Source: Pseudomonadota bacterium
GTDB lineage: Bacteria; Myxococcota_A; UBA796; SXON01
Assembly: GCA_005778355.1 (NCBI GenBank)
Contig: SXON01000026.1
Location: 1 to 56,216 of the forward strand
Direction of reading: 5' to 3'
Length of the DNA stretch: 56,216 bases
Shown here one piece after another: positions 1 through 9,314 of this stretch (the stretch's first letter is position 1; every line of letters begins with the position of its first letter). Position numbers and translations under genes: made by a program. A model generated the notes under the pieces. The model ran no database searches and had not been told where the DNA came from. It was given only the letters and a program-made list of their open reading frames with translations.

Positions 1-1
1 G

Positions 2-612
<611 letters not shown>

Positions 613-615
613 GCG

Positions 616-1542
616 CTACCGTCCGGTCGCCAGCAAGCGTTCGCAGAGCGCGGCGATCGGCGCCATGCCGTCCACCCCGGCAGCCTTGGCCACGGCGCTG
701 TTGTAGTTGGTGTTCATGTTGATGTCATACGTGTAGCGGCGGCCGTCGGCGCCAGTGACGAACTCGATCCCGGCCACGTCGATGCGGTGGCGATCGCAGA
801 AGGCGATGTATGCGCGCACCAGCGGGTCGTCGGCCTCGATGGGCTCCGCGGCAAACCGGCTCGTCGGCGCCTCCCCCACCGGGCAGAAGGCGTCGCCCAC
901 CTGGCAGGCGTCGGCTGGGCAGAGCTCAAAACCCATGTCGGTGGCCGAGCGCATCGCGAACATCATCTGCCCATCGACGATCTCCACCCGGGTGATCGAG
1001 CGGGATGGCGGCTCAATGTAGGCCTGCAGCAGGTGGACGCCGTCCATGGGCTCCTCGTAGGCCTCGCTCCCCACGTGGCGATCGAAGGCATCGTGGTCGC
1101 GAAACAGCTGTACGCCGAGCCCCTTGCCGCCCTGGTTGTGCTTCGTGATGAAGGGCGCCTCCATCTGTCGCGACGCGGCCACGAGCTGGTCGCGACCCAC
1201 CACCGCGACCGTGCGCGGCGTGAGGATCCCCATCGTGTGCAGGGCCGCGTGTTGCCGCACCTTGCTGACTTCGAGCGCGTAGCTGTGGCTGCCATTCACC
1301 ACGCGCGCGCCGCGCTCTTCCAGCACCCCGAGCCACTCCCGCACGTAGTGAATGCCGCCCGCGTGGCCACGGGTGTGCGCCGAGGGGCTCATGCGGTTGA
1401 GCCAAATGCCGGCGGGGATATCGCCTTCCACCTCGAAGAAGCCGGTGGAGGCGTCGATCGCGCGCCAGGGCAGGCCGCGCGCGTCGAGGGCGGTGGCGAG
1501 CGGGGGGAGCCAGGCGGGGTTCTCGTAGAGGACGTGGATCAT
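616..1542 (-). CDS. RimK-like ATP-grasp domain protein
   Basis: A 308-residue ATP-grasp enzyme. The central part has features expected of a RimK-type ligase: SKVRQHAALHTMGILTPRT (start of the ATP-grasp core), FITKHNQGGKGLGVQLF (nucleotide-binding loop; here KHNQGGKG), a mid-domain LLQAYIEPP (hinge), and the metal-binding end TYDINMNTNYN. Such enzymes form amide or thioester bonds through an acyl-phosphate; RimK relatives add glutamate to carboxylates. The substrate cannot be inferred. It is the last gene of a three-gene minus-strand operon after the PRPP-synthetase-like gene (8 bp gap), so it may act on a ribose-phosphate or nucleotide-derived compound, but this is only a contextual guess. 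No signal peptide; cytoplasmic. Confidence 0.82.
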   Translation of the reverse strand: MIHVLYENPAWLPPLATALDARGLPWRAIDASTGFFEVEGDIPAGIWLNRMSPSAHTRGHAGGIHYVREWLGVLEERGARVVNGSHSYALEVSKVRQHAALHTMGILTPRTVAVVGRDQLVAASRQMEAPFITKHNQGGKGLGVQLFRDHDAFDRHVGSEAYEEPMDGVHLLQAYIEPPSRSITRVEIVDGQMMFAMRSATDMGFELCPADACQVGDAFCPVGEAPTSRFAAEPIEADDPLVRAYIAFCDRHRIDVAGIEFVTGADGRRYTYDINMNTNYNSAVAKAAGVDGMAPIAALCERLLATGR

Positions 1543-1550
1543 GTGCGGTT

Positions 1551-2420
1551 CTACACGCCCTCAGGCGGGGGCGCCAGCGCCTGGGCGAGGAGCGGCGCGA
1601 TGTCGATCACGCTGGTGGGCGCGATGACGGTGTTGGTGCTCGCCACCAGCCCCACGCCCGCTTCCACCAGCGCCTCGGCGGCGCCCTCGGCAAAGAGCGC
1701 GTGCACCACGACGCAAGCAGGGGGCGGCGTCCCGAGGCGGCGTAGCTGCGCAGCCGCCGCCGCGAGCGTACGCGCGGTCGACGCGATGTCGTCCACCAGC
1801 ACCGGCGTGCGTCCGGGCCACCGATCGAGATCGGGGAGGCTCACGTCCACGTCGCGGTCGCCCCGGCGTTCTTTCCGCAAGACCGTCGAGGGCGCGCCGG
1901 CGAGGTGGGCCACCGCCCCCACCCATTGTGCGCTCTCCTCGTCGGGGCCGATAAACAGCGGGTCGCGAACGTGCTCGGCCACCCAGGCGGCGAGCGCCGG
2001 CGCGGCGTGAACCACCACCGGACGCGGCCACAGCGTGTCGAGCGACGTGATGCGATGCAGGTGGGGATCGACGGTGACGAGGCCATCGACGAGGGGGCCG
2101 AGCATCGACGCGAGCACCGGCGCGCTCACCCCCTCGCCCGGGTGGAATCGCCGGTCCTGCCGCATGTAGCAGAGGTAGGGGGCCACGAGGCGGATCCGCG
2201 CCGCGCCGAGCTCACGGAGGGTGCGGAGCGCCACCACCAGCGGGAAGAGCTTCGGGTCGGGACGGTCGAGCGTACACACGACGTCGACACACGCGCCCTG
2301 CACGTCGGCCTCGATGCGGACGAGGCTCTCGCCGTCCGGGAACTGATGCACGTGCACCGGGTGAACCGGGCCACCGAGCCGCGCCGCGAGAGAGCCATTG
2401 CCCGGGAAGGCGAGGATCAC
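1551..2420 (-). CDS. Ribose-phosphate pyrophosphokinase-like protein (PRPP synthetase family)
   Basis: 289 residues, slightly shorter than housekeeping Prs (about 310-315). The N-terminal half has the Prs-like pattern FPDGE...RIE and LVAPYLCYMRQDRRF, which corresponds to the conserved Prs segment containing the ATP loop, then a VDPHLHRI metal-binding motif. The C-terminal half has the PRPP-binding loop VDDIASTARTL. These are good family hallmarks; the expected reaction is ribose 5-phosphate + ATP to PRPP + AMP. Start is GTG overlapping the stop of the upstream phosphorylase gene by 4 bp (GTGA). Pairing with a thymidine/AMP-phosphorylase-like gene is a recurring arrangement in proteobacteria and suggests nucleoside or nucleotide salvage, with ribose-1-P-derived sugar recycled to PRPP. 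It is probably not the only Prs of the organism. Confidence 0.85.
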   Translation of the reverse strand: MILAFPGNGSLAARLGGPVHPVHVHQFPDGESLVRIEADVQGACVDVVCTLDRPDPKLFPLVVALRTLRELGAARIRLVAPYLCYMRQDRRFHPGEGVSAPVLASMLGPLVDGLVTVDPHLHRITSLDTLWPRPVVVHAAPALAAWVAEHVRDPLFIGPDEESAQWVGAVAHLAGAPSTVLRKERRGDRDVDVSLPDLDRWPGRTPVLVDDIASTARTLAAAAAQLRRLGTPPPACVVVHALFAEGAAEALVEAGVGLVASTNTVIAPTSVIDIAPLLAQALAPPPEGV

Positions 2421-3901
2421 GCGACCTCCACGATGTGCGGGTGGGCAAGGGCGTAGGCGAGGGCGTACTCCATCTCCCCCGGCGCCTCGGCGAACAGCGT
2501 GTACAGCGGCTGGCCGCGAGCCACCCGGGCGCCGAGGGGCGCGTGGAAGCGGAGCCCAGCGCCAAGCGCGCGCGGGGCGCCGGCCAGCTTGGCCACCCGG
2601 GCGAGGCGGCGATTGTCGACGCTGCTCACCACGCCGTCGTGCGCGGCCACCACCTCGCGACGCAAGGCCCCTGGCGTCGGCTCGCGCATGCCGCCCTGCG
2701 CCGCGCAGATGGCCTGGAACTTGGCCCAGGCGCGACCGTCGGCGAGGATGGACTCGGCGAGGCGTCGTCCATCGGGGAAGGCCGGCGCGAGCACGGCACC
2801 CGCCACGTCAACGGCGCGCTGTCGCAGGTCGGGGGGCGCGTCGGCGTCGCCCCGCAGCACGGCCAGCACGTCGAGCCCTTCGAGGGCGGGGCCGATGCCG
2901 CGGCCGACCGGTTGCCTGCCGTCGCTGACCATCGTCGCCACCTGGAGGCCCACGGCACGCCCGACTTCGCTGAGGTCGCGCGCGAGGCCCGCCGCTGCCG
3001 CCGCCGTCCGCACCTTGGCGGTGGGGCCCACCGGAATGTCGATCACCACGTGGGTGGATCCGGCCGCAGCCTTCGTCGACAGGATCGAGGCGACCATCTG
3101 TCCCTCGGAGTCGATGTCGAGGGGCTTCTCCACGCGGATGAGCAGGTCGTCGACCGGCGACAGGCGCATGGAGCCACCCCACACCACGCAGCCCCCCTCG
3201 CGCTCCACCACCCTGCGCATCGCGGCGAGGTCCAAATCGACGGGCGCGAGCGTCTCCATCGTGTCGGCCGTGCCCGCCGGCGAGGTGAGCGCCCGCGACG
3301 AGGTCTTGGGGATGATGAGCCCCGCGGCGGCGACGATGGCCACGACGATGGGCGTGGTCCGGTTGCCCGGGAGCCCACCCACGCAGTGTTTGTCGAAAAC
3401 CTGTTTCGCGGGCCAGCGCAGGCGATCACCGGCGTCGATCATCGCGTGCGTGAGCGCGGTGACCTCGGTCACGTCGAGCCGGTTTCCGGCGCAGGTGGCG
3501 AGAAATGCTGCGATGTGGGCGTCGGAGTAGCGACCCTCCCGGATATCGCCGATCACCGCCGACATTTCCGCGACGCCAAGCCGCTGCCCGTACATCTTGG
3601 CGCGCACGTGGCCGAAGGACTCGATGGTGGGCGGGTGCCGGAAGCTCACGCGGTCGCCCTCGCGGGCCCCGAGGGCCACCCAGCCGGCCTCGGAGAGCCC
3701 GGCCTCGTCGTGGGCGAGAAGGTCGCTCGTCACCACGTTGAGCACGGCGATGACCTTGCCGCCGTCGAGGTGCACCTCCACCAGCGAGAGGGCCTCGAAG
3801 CCCTCCGAGCGGCACACGTGACAGTCGGCACGCATGTACACCACGGGCTGCCGGTATGTGTCGATGCCGAGGCGACGGAGGCGGAGGGAGGCGTGGTTCA
3901 T
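2417..3901 (-). CDS. Thymidine phosphorylase family protein (AMP-phosphorylase / TP-2 type)
   Basis: About 494 residues, the length of the archaeal AMP phosphorylase / bacterial putative thymidine phosphorylase 2 group, longer than E. coli DeoA (440) because of an N-terminal extra domain (residues 1-85). The phosphate-binding segment DKHCVGGLPGNRTTP and the substrate region KTSSRALTSPAGTADTME are clear hallmarks. Members split nucleosides or AMP with phosphate to base plus (deoxy)ribose-1-phosphate (or ribose 1,5-bisphosphate). I chose the ATG at 3901 because family members begin close to this point (MNHASLRLRRLGIDTY); an in-frame ATG at 3940 would add 13 non-family residues. It is the first gene of the operon with the PRPP-synthetase-like and ATP-grasp genes. 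Whether the substrate is thymidine or AMP cannot be told from sequence alone. Confidence 0.88.
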   Translation of the reverse strand: MNHASLRLRRLGIDTYRQPVVYMRADCHVCRSEGFEALSLVEVHLDGGKVIAVLNVVTSDLLAHDEAGLSEAGWVALGAREGDRVSFRHPPTIESFGHVRAKMYGQRLGVAEMSAVIGDIREGRYSDAHIAAFLATCAGNRLDVTEVTALTHAMIDAGDRLRWPAKQVFDKHCVGGLPGNRTTPIVVAIVAAAGLIIPKTSSRALTSPAGTADTMETLAPVDLDLAAMRRVVEREGGCVVWGGSMRLSPVDDLLIRVEKPLDIDSEGQMVASILSTKAAAGSTHVVIDIPVGPTAKVRTAAAAAGLARDLSEVGRAVGLQVATMVSDGRQPVGRGIGPALEGLDVLAVLRGDADAPPDLRQRAVDVAGAVLAPAFPDGRRLAESILADGRAWAKFQAICAAQGGMREPTPGALRREVVAAHDGVVSSVDNRRLARVAKLAGAPRALGAGLRFHAPLGARVARGQPLYTLFAEAPGEMEYALAYALAHPHIVEVA

Positions 3902-4039
3902 GTCCTGGCCGGGTTTCGCCCACCTAGCGGGCGGGGTCAACTGTGACGCGACTTGTCACGCGTGGTTGACCGGGTCACCGGTGCGGGTGGGCCGTTTGCC
4001 CGGTAGGCTCGTACCGGCCTTGTGGAGTTGCCCTTGTCG

Positions 4040-5152
4040 ATGCTGTTCGCTCTTGTCCTCGCCTGCACCCCTCCGACGGATGAACCCACGGAGAAGGAGG
4101 GCTCCGAAGGCCCTCAGTTGCCCACCACTGCGCTCGGCACCGGCGAGGGAGAGCTCGACCCTGAATCGGTAGAGTGGACGTACATCCTGGGTGAAGAGGA
4201 GAAGCTCTCCGATCCTCGCGACCTCGGCTTCGACCCCGACGGCAACCTGTGGATCGCCAACCGCGAGGACGACCGCACCTTCATCGTGTTCGACCCGGGC
4301 GAGGAGAACCAGTCCTACATGCGCCAGAAGGATGGCTACGCCGAGCACTTCATGGAGGAGACGTCTGCGCTCGCCTTCGAGACGGCCGAGGGCCAGGACG
4401 GCGACCATGGCTACGAGTTCGGCTCCTGCGGCGAGAACCGCAACACCTACAACGGGCAGACGCGGGGCAACGACTTCATGGGGCCTGTGCTCTGGTCGGC
4501 CCAGCTGGACATCTTCGCCGAGGAGAACCCCCACGGCCTGGGCAGCCACCTCGACATGCTGCACCAGAGCCCCAACTGCGTGGGCATGGCCTGGGAGCGC
4601 GACAACGTGTACTGGGTGTTCGACGGCCTCGCCGGCGACGTTGTCCGCTACGACTTTCAGGAAGACCACGACGTGGGCGAGGACGACCACAGCGACGGCA
4701 TCGTCTACCGCCTGAGCGAGCCCTCGGTCACGCGGGTGGAGGGCGCGCCGGGTCACATGATGATCGACCCCGCCACCGGCCTGCTCTACGTGGCCGACAC
4801 CGGCGGTGGACGCGTGATCGTGCTCGACACCCAGTCGGGCGAGATCGGGGAGAAACTCCGGGCCAAGAACGAGCCGCTGGAAGAGTACGCGGAGTGGGAC
4901 GGCGTCGAGTGGCAGGAGCTGGTGACGGGCCTCGCGGAGCCCGGCGGCGTCGCGCTGGGCGACGGCGTGCTCTACGTGGCCGAGTGGGGCACGGGCATCA
5001 TTCGCGCCTACGACCTCGAGGGCAACCTGATCCAGTCGCTCGACAGCGGGGCCGGCGCCGGGGTGATCTACGGCATCGAGATCGGCCCGGACGGTGCGCT
5101 CTGGGTGGTGGACAACGCGGCGCCCGGGGTTTTCCGGGTTGATCCGCTCTGA
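4040..5152 (+). CDS. NHL/SMP-30-like beta-propeller lipoprotein
   Basis: About 370 residues. The leader is MLFALVLAC, giving a lipobox Cys nine residues after the ATG; in-frame TTG (4034) and GTG (4022) starts are also possible, and a GGAG at 4024-4027 is best spaced for the TTG. The mature protein has an acidic linker followed by propeller-type blades with repeated FDPDGNLWIANRE, DPATGLLYVADTGGGRVIV, LGDGVLYVAEWGTGIIRAYD and GPDGALWVVDNAAPGVF segments, typical of NHL or SMP-30-like six-bladed propellers. Ligand or enzymatic role is unknown; such lipoproteins are generally surface or periplasmic binding or scaffold proteins. The gene stands alone and is followed by a hairpin before the convergent gene. 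Confidence 0.75.
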   Translation: MLFALVLACTPPTDEPTEKEGSEGPQLPTTALGTGEGELDPESVEWTYILGEEEKLSDPRDLGFDPDGNLWIANREDDRTFIVFDPGEENQSYMRQKDGYAEHFMEETSALAFETAEGQDGDHGYEFGSCGENRNTYNGQTRGNDFMGPVLWSAQLDIFAEENPHGLGSHLDMLHQSPNCVGMAWERDNVYWVFDGLAGDVVRYDFQEDHDVGEDDHSDGIVYRLSEPSVTRVEGAPGHMMIDPATGLLYVADTGGGRVIVLDTQSGEIGEKLRAKNEPLEEYAEWDGVEWQELVTGLAEPGGVALGDGVLYVAEWGTGIIRAYDLEGNLIQSLDSGAGAGVIYGIEIGPDGALWVVDNAAPGVFRVDPL

Positions 5153-5161
5153 TCAGTGGGG

Positions 5162-5186
5162 GCGACCGCCTGGCGAGCGCGGTCGC
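5162..5186. terminator. Stem-loop between convergent genes
   Basis: Perfect 8-bp inverted repeat GCGACCGC / GCGGTCGC with a 9-nt loop, located 9 bp after the stop of the NHL-propeller gene and about 57 bp from the convergent lipoprotein stop. No T-tract is present, so intrinsic termination is probable but not certain; the position between two converging genes supports a bidirectional role. Confidence 0.55.
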
Positions 5187-5242
5187 GAGGCGCGTGTGGG
5201 GTTGGCATGGCTGGGCGCCACCGCGTCGCGCACGCCCTGCAC

Positions 5243-7003
5243 TCACGGGCCGCCGAGGAAGATCCAGATGGTGCCGGGGTGATCGTCGTCGCTCAGGCGC
5301 GTGCTGAGCGCGAGGTCGTCGAAGCCGTCGCCGTTGGTGTCGCCCGCCGCGACATCGTAACCAACGTACTCCTTGTACTCGCTCCCCACGATGACGGCGT
5401 TGTCGCCCTCGCCTGGGGAACGAGTGCCCTCGAAGGGGCCGTACTCCAGGTAGATACGACCCTCGTCGCCGTCCACGATGTCGGCGTTGTTGTCGCCGAT
5501 GGCGAAGTCGAGGAAGCCGTCGGCGTTGGCGTCGAGCGCCACTGGACCGCGCAGCGACATGTAGCCGTCGTAGGGCGTCTGCACCAGGGGCGACGCGGTC
5601 GCCAGTGGGAGACCGGCGGACTCGGGTTCCACCACGAGGATGCCCCACCAGGCGCCAGAGTCGTCGTTCCAGTGGCCCACGACTAGGAGGTCTTCGGTGC
5701 CGTCGCCATCGAGGTCCTCCAGCGCCGGGGCGCTGCGGATCCAGGGGCCCGCGTAGTCCTCGTCGAACTCGAAGGAAGCAAGCCTGAAGTCGGGTGATCG
5801 ATAGCCGTCCGCCGCGTCGAAGGGGCCGAGGTAGAGGTCGGCGACCGACTCCTCCGCGATCAAGAGCTCGTTGTTCCCGTCGCCGTCGAGGTCGCCGGCG
5901 TCGAGAACGTTGCCGCCGTCGCAATCGCTGGGGTATCCAAGCGAGGCGTCGGGACCGAGGTCGTAGGCCGCCGCCGTGCTGACGGGGCCGGTCCACGTGG
6001 CCGCAACAAGCCACACGCCGTAACCGCAGTAGTCGTAGTCCTCGTACCAGGACGCCGACACGGCGATGTCGCCCCCGGACGCTCCAGGAATCGCTTCGAC
6101 CTGGAAGTCGTCGACGATGCCGCCGGCGTAGTCGGTGGGCACGTCGAAATCGATGGTGAGATCGGCGTCCGCAGTGACAAGGCCATGCCTTGGCTCGAGG
6201 AACAGGTAGGCCCGGTAGGGGTACGGCTCCTCAGTGGCGTAGCCCTCGGCCAGCATCTCGGTGCCGCCGTCGCCTTCCAGGTCGACAGGCCAGGCGTACG
6301 AGACGTGTTCGCCGCCGCTCCCGGCGAGCAGGACGTCGGCCTCCCAGTCGTAGGTCTGCTCGGGTTTGAAGGGGCCGGGCGCGGTGAGCACGCGATTCTC
6401 GTCATCGCAGTCCGCATCCGTCCAGAGGTCCGATAGCCCGTCGCCATTGACATCCCCGAGGAAGACGGCGAGTGGGCTGCTGTCCAGGCACGGGCCGGAG
6501 ATCGCGATCTGCGCCTGTATCGACCTCAGGTCGCCGCGTGGCGCGTCGACACACGCCCCGTCCGTCAGGCCGTCGCAGTCGTTGTCGAGGCCGTCGCAGG
6601 TCTCACGTGCGCCCGGGTAGACCTCTGGATCTGCATCGTCGCAGTCGCCGCCCTCTGTTGCGGTCTCCTCCGGTTGCTCGCAGGCGGCAACCGAGCTGCT
6701 GCCCACGCCGTCGCCATCATCGTCTAGGTACCAGGCAGGCTGCCCGGTGGCGCCCGGGTCGTCGTCGTCGACGAGGCCGTTGCAGTCGTTGTCGATACCG
6801 TCGCACACCTCGGCCGCCCCGGGGTGTGCCGCGGCGTCGCCGTCGTCGCAGTCGGTGAGCCGGGTGAAACCGTCGCCGTCGGCGTCAGACTCGACACTCG
6901 TCACGTCGATGGCGCTGTCGCGCTCGGGACCATCGGGATCCCGCCCGTCGTTCGGGCCTTGGCAGGCCGCGAGGAGGACGAGGAGCGGCGATCCGACTAC
7001 CAA
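5243..7003 (-). CDS. Lipoprotein with DCDD-type metal-binding repeats and FG-GAP repeats
   Basis: 586 residues. Leader MVVGSPLLVLLAAC gives a lipobox Cys at position 14. Residues about 40-150 hold two copies of the MopE-like putative metal-binding motif (TDCDDGDAAAHPGAAEVCDG and GDCDDADPEVYPGARETCDG, each followed by IDNDCNGLVD / LDNDCDGLTD). The rest is a series of FG-GAP/VCBS-like repeats with Asp-rich calcium loops (GDVNGDGLSD, GDLDGDGNNE, EDLDGDGTED, LDANADGFLD, GDTNGDGFDD), predicting an integrin-alpha-like beta-propeller on the cell surface. The start overlaps the end of the upstream sulfotransferase-fold gene by 7 bp, so the two are coupled. It is paralogous in architecture and position to 17968..19581. 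Function unknown; Ca2+-stabilised surface binding protein is the likely role. Confidence 0.83.
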   Translation of the reverse strand: MVVGSPLLVLLAACQGPNDGRDPDGPERDSAIDVTSVESDADGDGFTRLTDCDDGDAAAHPGAAEVCDGIDNDCNGLVDDDDPGATGQPAWYLDDDGDGVGSSSVAACEQPEETATEGGDCDDADPEVYPGARETCDGLDNDCDGLTDGACVDAPRGDLRSIQAQIAISGPCLDSSPLAVFLGDVNGDGLSDLWTDADCDDENRVLTAPGPFKPEQTYDWEADVLLAGSGGEHVSYAWPVDLEGDGGTEMLAEGYATEEPYPYRAYLFLEPRHGLVTADADLTIDFDVPTDYAGGIVDDFQVEAIPGASGGDIAVSASWYEDYDYCGYGVWLVAATWTGPVSTAAAYDLGPDASLGYPSDCDGGNVLDAGDLDGDGNNELLIAEESVADLYLGPFDAADGYRSPDFRLASFEFDEDYAGPWIRSAPALEDLDGDGTEDLLVVGHWNDDSGAWWGILVVEPESAGLPLATASPLVQTPYDGYMSLRGPVALDANADGFLDFAIGDNNADIVDGDEGRIYLEYGPFEGTRSPGEGDNAVIVGSEYKEYVGYDVAAGDTNGDGFDDLALSTRLSDDDHPGTIWIFLGGP

Positions 7004-8610
7004 ATGTTCGGGTAGCTGCGGAAAGCATTACCCGTCGGCTTGTAGTCCGTTGCGCACTCCAGCTCGACGGTCCACACCGCGTTGTCCGACCCGTCGAACT
7101 CGTTGATCACCGCGCGCTTGTCGCCGCTGCCCCACTGCGGGCAGGTGGTGAGGGCGTTGCCCGAGAGCATCTTCACGAGGTTGCCCCCCATCGGGCAATC
7201 CGTGTTGCCTCCGGTGACATTCTCCACGGTGTACTGCTCGATCGACTCGACCGTCATCAGCGATTCGTCAATCTCGTAGATCACGCCGCGCGAGTTGCCG
7301 GCCACGTCGACGCGGTTGTCGAACAGGGCGAGGTTGCCGTCGGGATCCCAGTACGCGGCGTGCTGGGTGTCGAAGTCGTCGTCGTAAACCCCGCCGCCGA
7401 GGGAGAAGTCACCGGAACCGTCGGCCGCCAGGTTCCAGATGAGCTGGTTGTAGGTGCCCGACGCGGGGTCGCCGTCCACCGAGTAGATCGAGTCGAGGTC
7501 GTGGATCGAGAACATCCACTGGCTCGCGCTGTCGAACCAGAAGGAGTTGGTGTGGAAGTAGTCCTTGCCGTCGAGCCGGTCCGCCCAGTACCCGCCCGTC
7601 GGCGAGGGGCAAGTCGCGACGGAGTAGTCGACGGTGACGCCGGTGACGTCGGTGAAGTCCCACTCGGTGTCGAGGACCGGCGTCGCGCCGCTGGTGTCGA
7701 AGCTCACGAGGCCGTCCACCACGATGGGGAAGGTTGTCGTGGCCGCGTTGGCGTCGCAGTCGAGCACGTCGGACACATCCACGTCCTCGGCCGTCAGCGC
7801 CCAGATGTAGTTGCCGACGCGCTGCACGTCGTGGTGCACGTAGTCGTCGAAGGTGGCGTCGGGCACGGTCGTGGTGCCCGGGCAGTACCCGCTGCCGTCG
7901 TCGCGACAGAGCAGCGTCAGGAGGTTCCCGGCGAGGTCGTATTCGACGATGATCTCGTGGTTGATGATGCCGAGCACGTGCTTCAGCGGGCGCGAGATGG
8001 AGATCGCCTCCAACTGCAGCCGGCTGTCGCCGGTGGTATCGAGGGTAAGGTCGTCGCCGGGCTCCTGGTACCAAACGATGGCGCCGTCGGCATCCACGAT
8101 GACGAAGGCCTCGGCGGCGATATCGCCGTTGTCGGTGGCGCCATCAGAAACATAACACCCGTAGTGCGTGAGAAAGTTGTTCGCCCGCCTCGTACCGGCG
8201 CCCGTGGCCGTCGTGACGCCGAGGTTGTCGAGCTCCGAGCTCCCGCCACCGCTCGGGAGGGCCCCTGCGGCCAGGGTGCCACAGGTGCCATAGGAGACCA
8301 TCGGGCCGCCGCCTGCTGGCCGCGCCTGAGCGTCCCAGTCGTAGTCCTCGCCGGGCTTGAGGCCGTAGATCGTGACCGCGTGGAGCGTGCCGCCCATCGC
8401 TGTGGGCGTGGCGCGGGCGGTGGTGCACAAACCACCGTCGGTGGGATTGTCGACGCCGAAGCGGATCCACGCGTCAGCGGGTGCGTCGGTGGTGATCGTG
8501 CAATCAAAGCGCAAGGTATTGTCGGGCTGCTGGTCGCAGTCCACATTGGTAACCATAAGTGCCCAGGCGGGGCTAGTGCCCCCCCCTGCAAGGATCATGC
8601 CAAGAAACAT
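6997..8610 (-). CDS. Exported arylsulfotransferase-fold (ASST-like) protein, copy 1
   Basis: About 537 residues starting at the ATG at 8610, which gives a leader MFLGMILAGGGTSPAWA; an AGGAG lies about 11 nt upstream, whereas the open frame further upstream to 8799 has no leader character. The three histidine regions expected of the aryl-sulfate sulfotransferase six-bladed propeller are visible: YVHHDVQRVGNYIWALTAED, YFHTNSFWFDSASQWMFSI and TQHAAYWDPDGNLALFDN. ASST enzymes move sulfate between phenolic compounds through a sulfo-histidine, in the periplasm. An N-terminal Ig-like domain (about residues 20-110) precedes the propeller. It overlaps the downstream DCDD/FG-GAP lipoprotein gene. A close paralogue lies at 16369..17964. 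Sulfotransferase activity is inferred from the fold only; the donor and acceptor are unknown. Confidence 0.78.
   Translation of the reverse strand: MFLGMILAGGGTSPAWALMVTNVDCDQQPDNTLRFDCTITTDAPADAWIRFGVDNPTDGGLCTTARATPTAMGGTLHAVTIYGLKPGEDYDWDAQARPAGGGPMVSYGTCGTLAAGALPSGGGSSELDNLGVTTATGAGTRRANNFLTHYGCYVSDGATDNGDIAAEAFVIVDADGAIVWYQEPGDDLTLDTTGDSRLQLEAISISRPLKHVLGIINHEIIVEYDLAGNLLTLLCRDDGSGYCPGTTTVPDATFDDYVHHDVQRVGNYIWALTAEDVDVSDVLDCDANAATTTFPIVVDGLVSFDTSGATPVLDTEWDFTDVTGVTVDYSVATCPSPTGGYWADRLDGKDYFHTNSFWFDSASQWMFSIHDLDSIYSVDGDPASGTYNQLIWNLAADGSGDFSLGGGVYDDDFDTQHAAYWDPDGNLALFDNRVDVAGNSRGVIYEIDESLMTVESIEQYTVENVTGGNTDCPMGGNLVKMLSGNALTTCPQWGSGDKRAVINEFDGSDNAVWTVELECATDYKPTGNAFRSYPNIW
8579..8586 (-). 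repeat. G8 homopolymer in the signal-peptide coding region, copy 1
   Basis: Eight consecutive C on the plus strand (eight G in the coding sense) fall in the codons for Gly-Gly-Gly of the leader of the ASST-like gene starting at 8610. The paralogue has nine G at the same codons. A change of one base would shift frame inside the leader. Confidence 0.8.
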
Positions 8611-8810
8611 GGACTTCAACGCTCCTGCACGCGGAGCATACGCGACGCGGGGCCGACGTGCAAGCTGGTCTGCGGCGAGGTGGCGAAGTCGAGCGACCTC
8701 AAACATCCTACGCGCCGACTCTGAGCGCGCCCCGCCCTCGTCACGAATCACCACGACCCGATCCGGGTGGGCGATTCTGCCCGTACCGTGAGCGTCCACC
8801 CGGAGCCAGC

Positions 8811-9314
8811 GTGACCCGTCGCGCCTTCACCGCCAGCCTTGCCAGCCTCCTTGGCTGCTCCCGGTCCTCCGCCGGCACCGAGCCCACCGTGGCCTTCCCC
8901 GGCGAGGCCGATCCCGCCACCATCGTGAAGGTGGAACACACGGCGGCCGAGTGGCGCGCCAAGCTCGATGGCGAGGCCTACAACGTGCTCCGCGAGCAGG
9001 GCACAGAGTGGGCCTTCTCCGGGCGTTACTGGAACACCCACGACAAGGGGCGCTTCCTCTGCCGGGGTTGCGGCCTCGCGCTTTACGAGAGCGCCGACAA
9101 GTTCGACAGCGGCACCGGATGGCCGAGCTTCACCCGGCCGAGCAAGCCGGACCGCGTGCGGGAAATCCGTGACACATCCCACGGCATGGTCCGGGTGGAG
9201 GTGCGCTGTGCCCGTTGCGACGGCCACCTCGGGCACGTCTTCGACGACGGCCCGCCGCCCACGCTGGAGCGCCACTGCATCAACTCGGCCTCGCTCGTTT
9301 TTCTGGCCGCATGA
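8811..9314 (+). CDS. msrB: Peptide-methionine (R)-S-oxide reductase MsrB, lipoprotein form
   Basis: 167 residues from a GTG at 8811 preceded by GGAG at a 6-nt spacing. The N-terminus is MTRRAFTASLASLLGC: a twin-arginine-like start and a lipobox Cys16, so the enzyme is predicted to be a membrane-anchored exported lipoprotein. The MsrB (SelR) domain covers about residues 45-165 with zinc cysteines C84/C87 and C133/C136, the TGWPSF substrate-loop signature and the catalytic Cys156 in RHCINSASL. It reduces methionine-R-sulfoxide in proteins with thiol reductant. It overlaps msrA by 4 bp, giving a complete envelope methionine-sulfoxide repair pair. An open frame extends upstream to 8658 but lacks any family similarity. 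Confidence 0.95.
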   Translation: MTRRAFTASLASLLGCSRSSAGTEPTVAFPGEADPATIVKVEHTAAEWRAKLDGEAYNVLREQGTEWAFSGRYWNTHDKGRFLCRGCGLALYESADKFDSGTGWPSFTRPSKPDRVREIRDTSHGMVRVEVRCARCDGHLGHVFDDGPPPTLERHCINSASLVFLAA

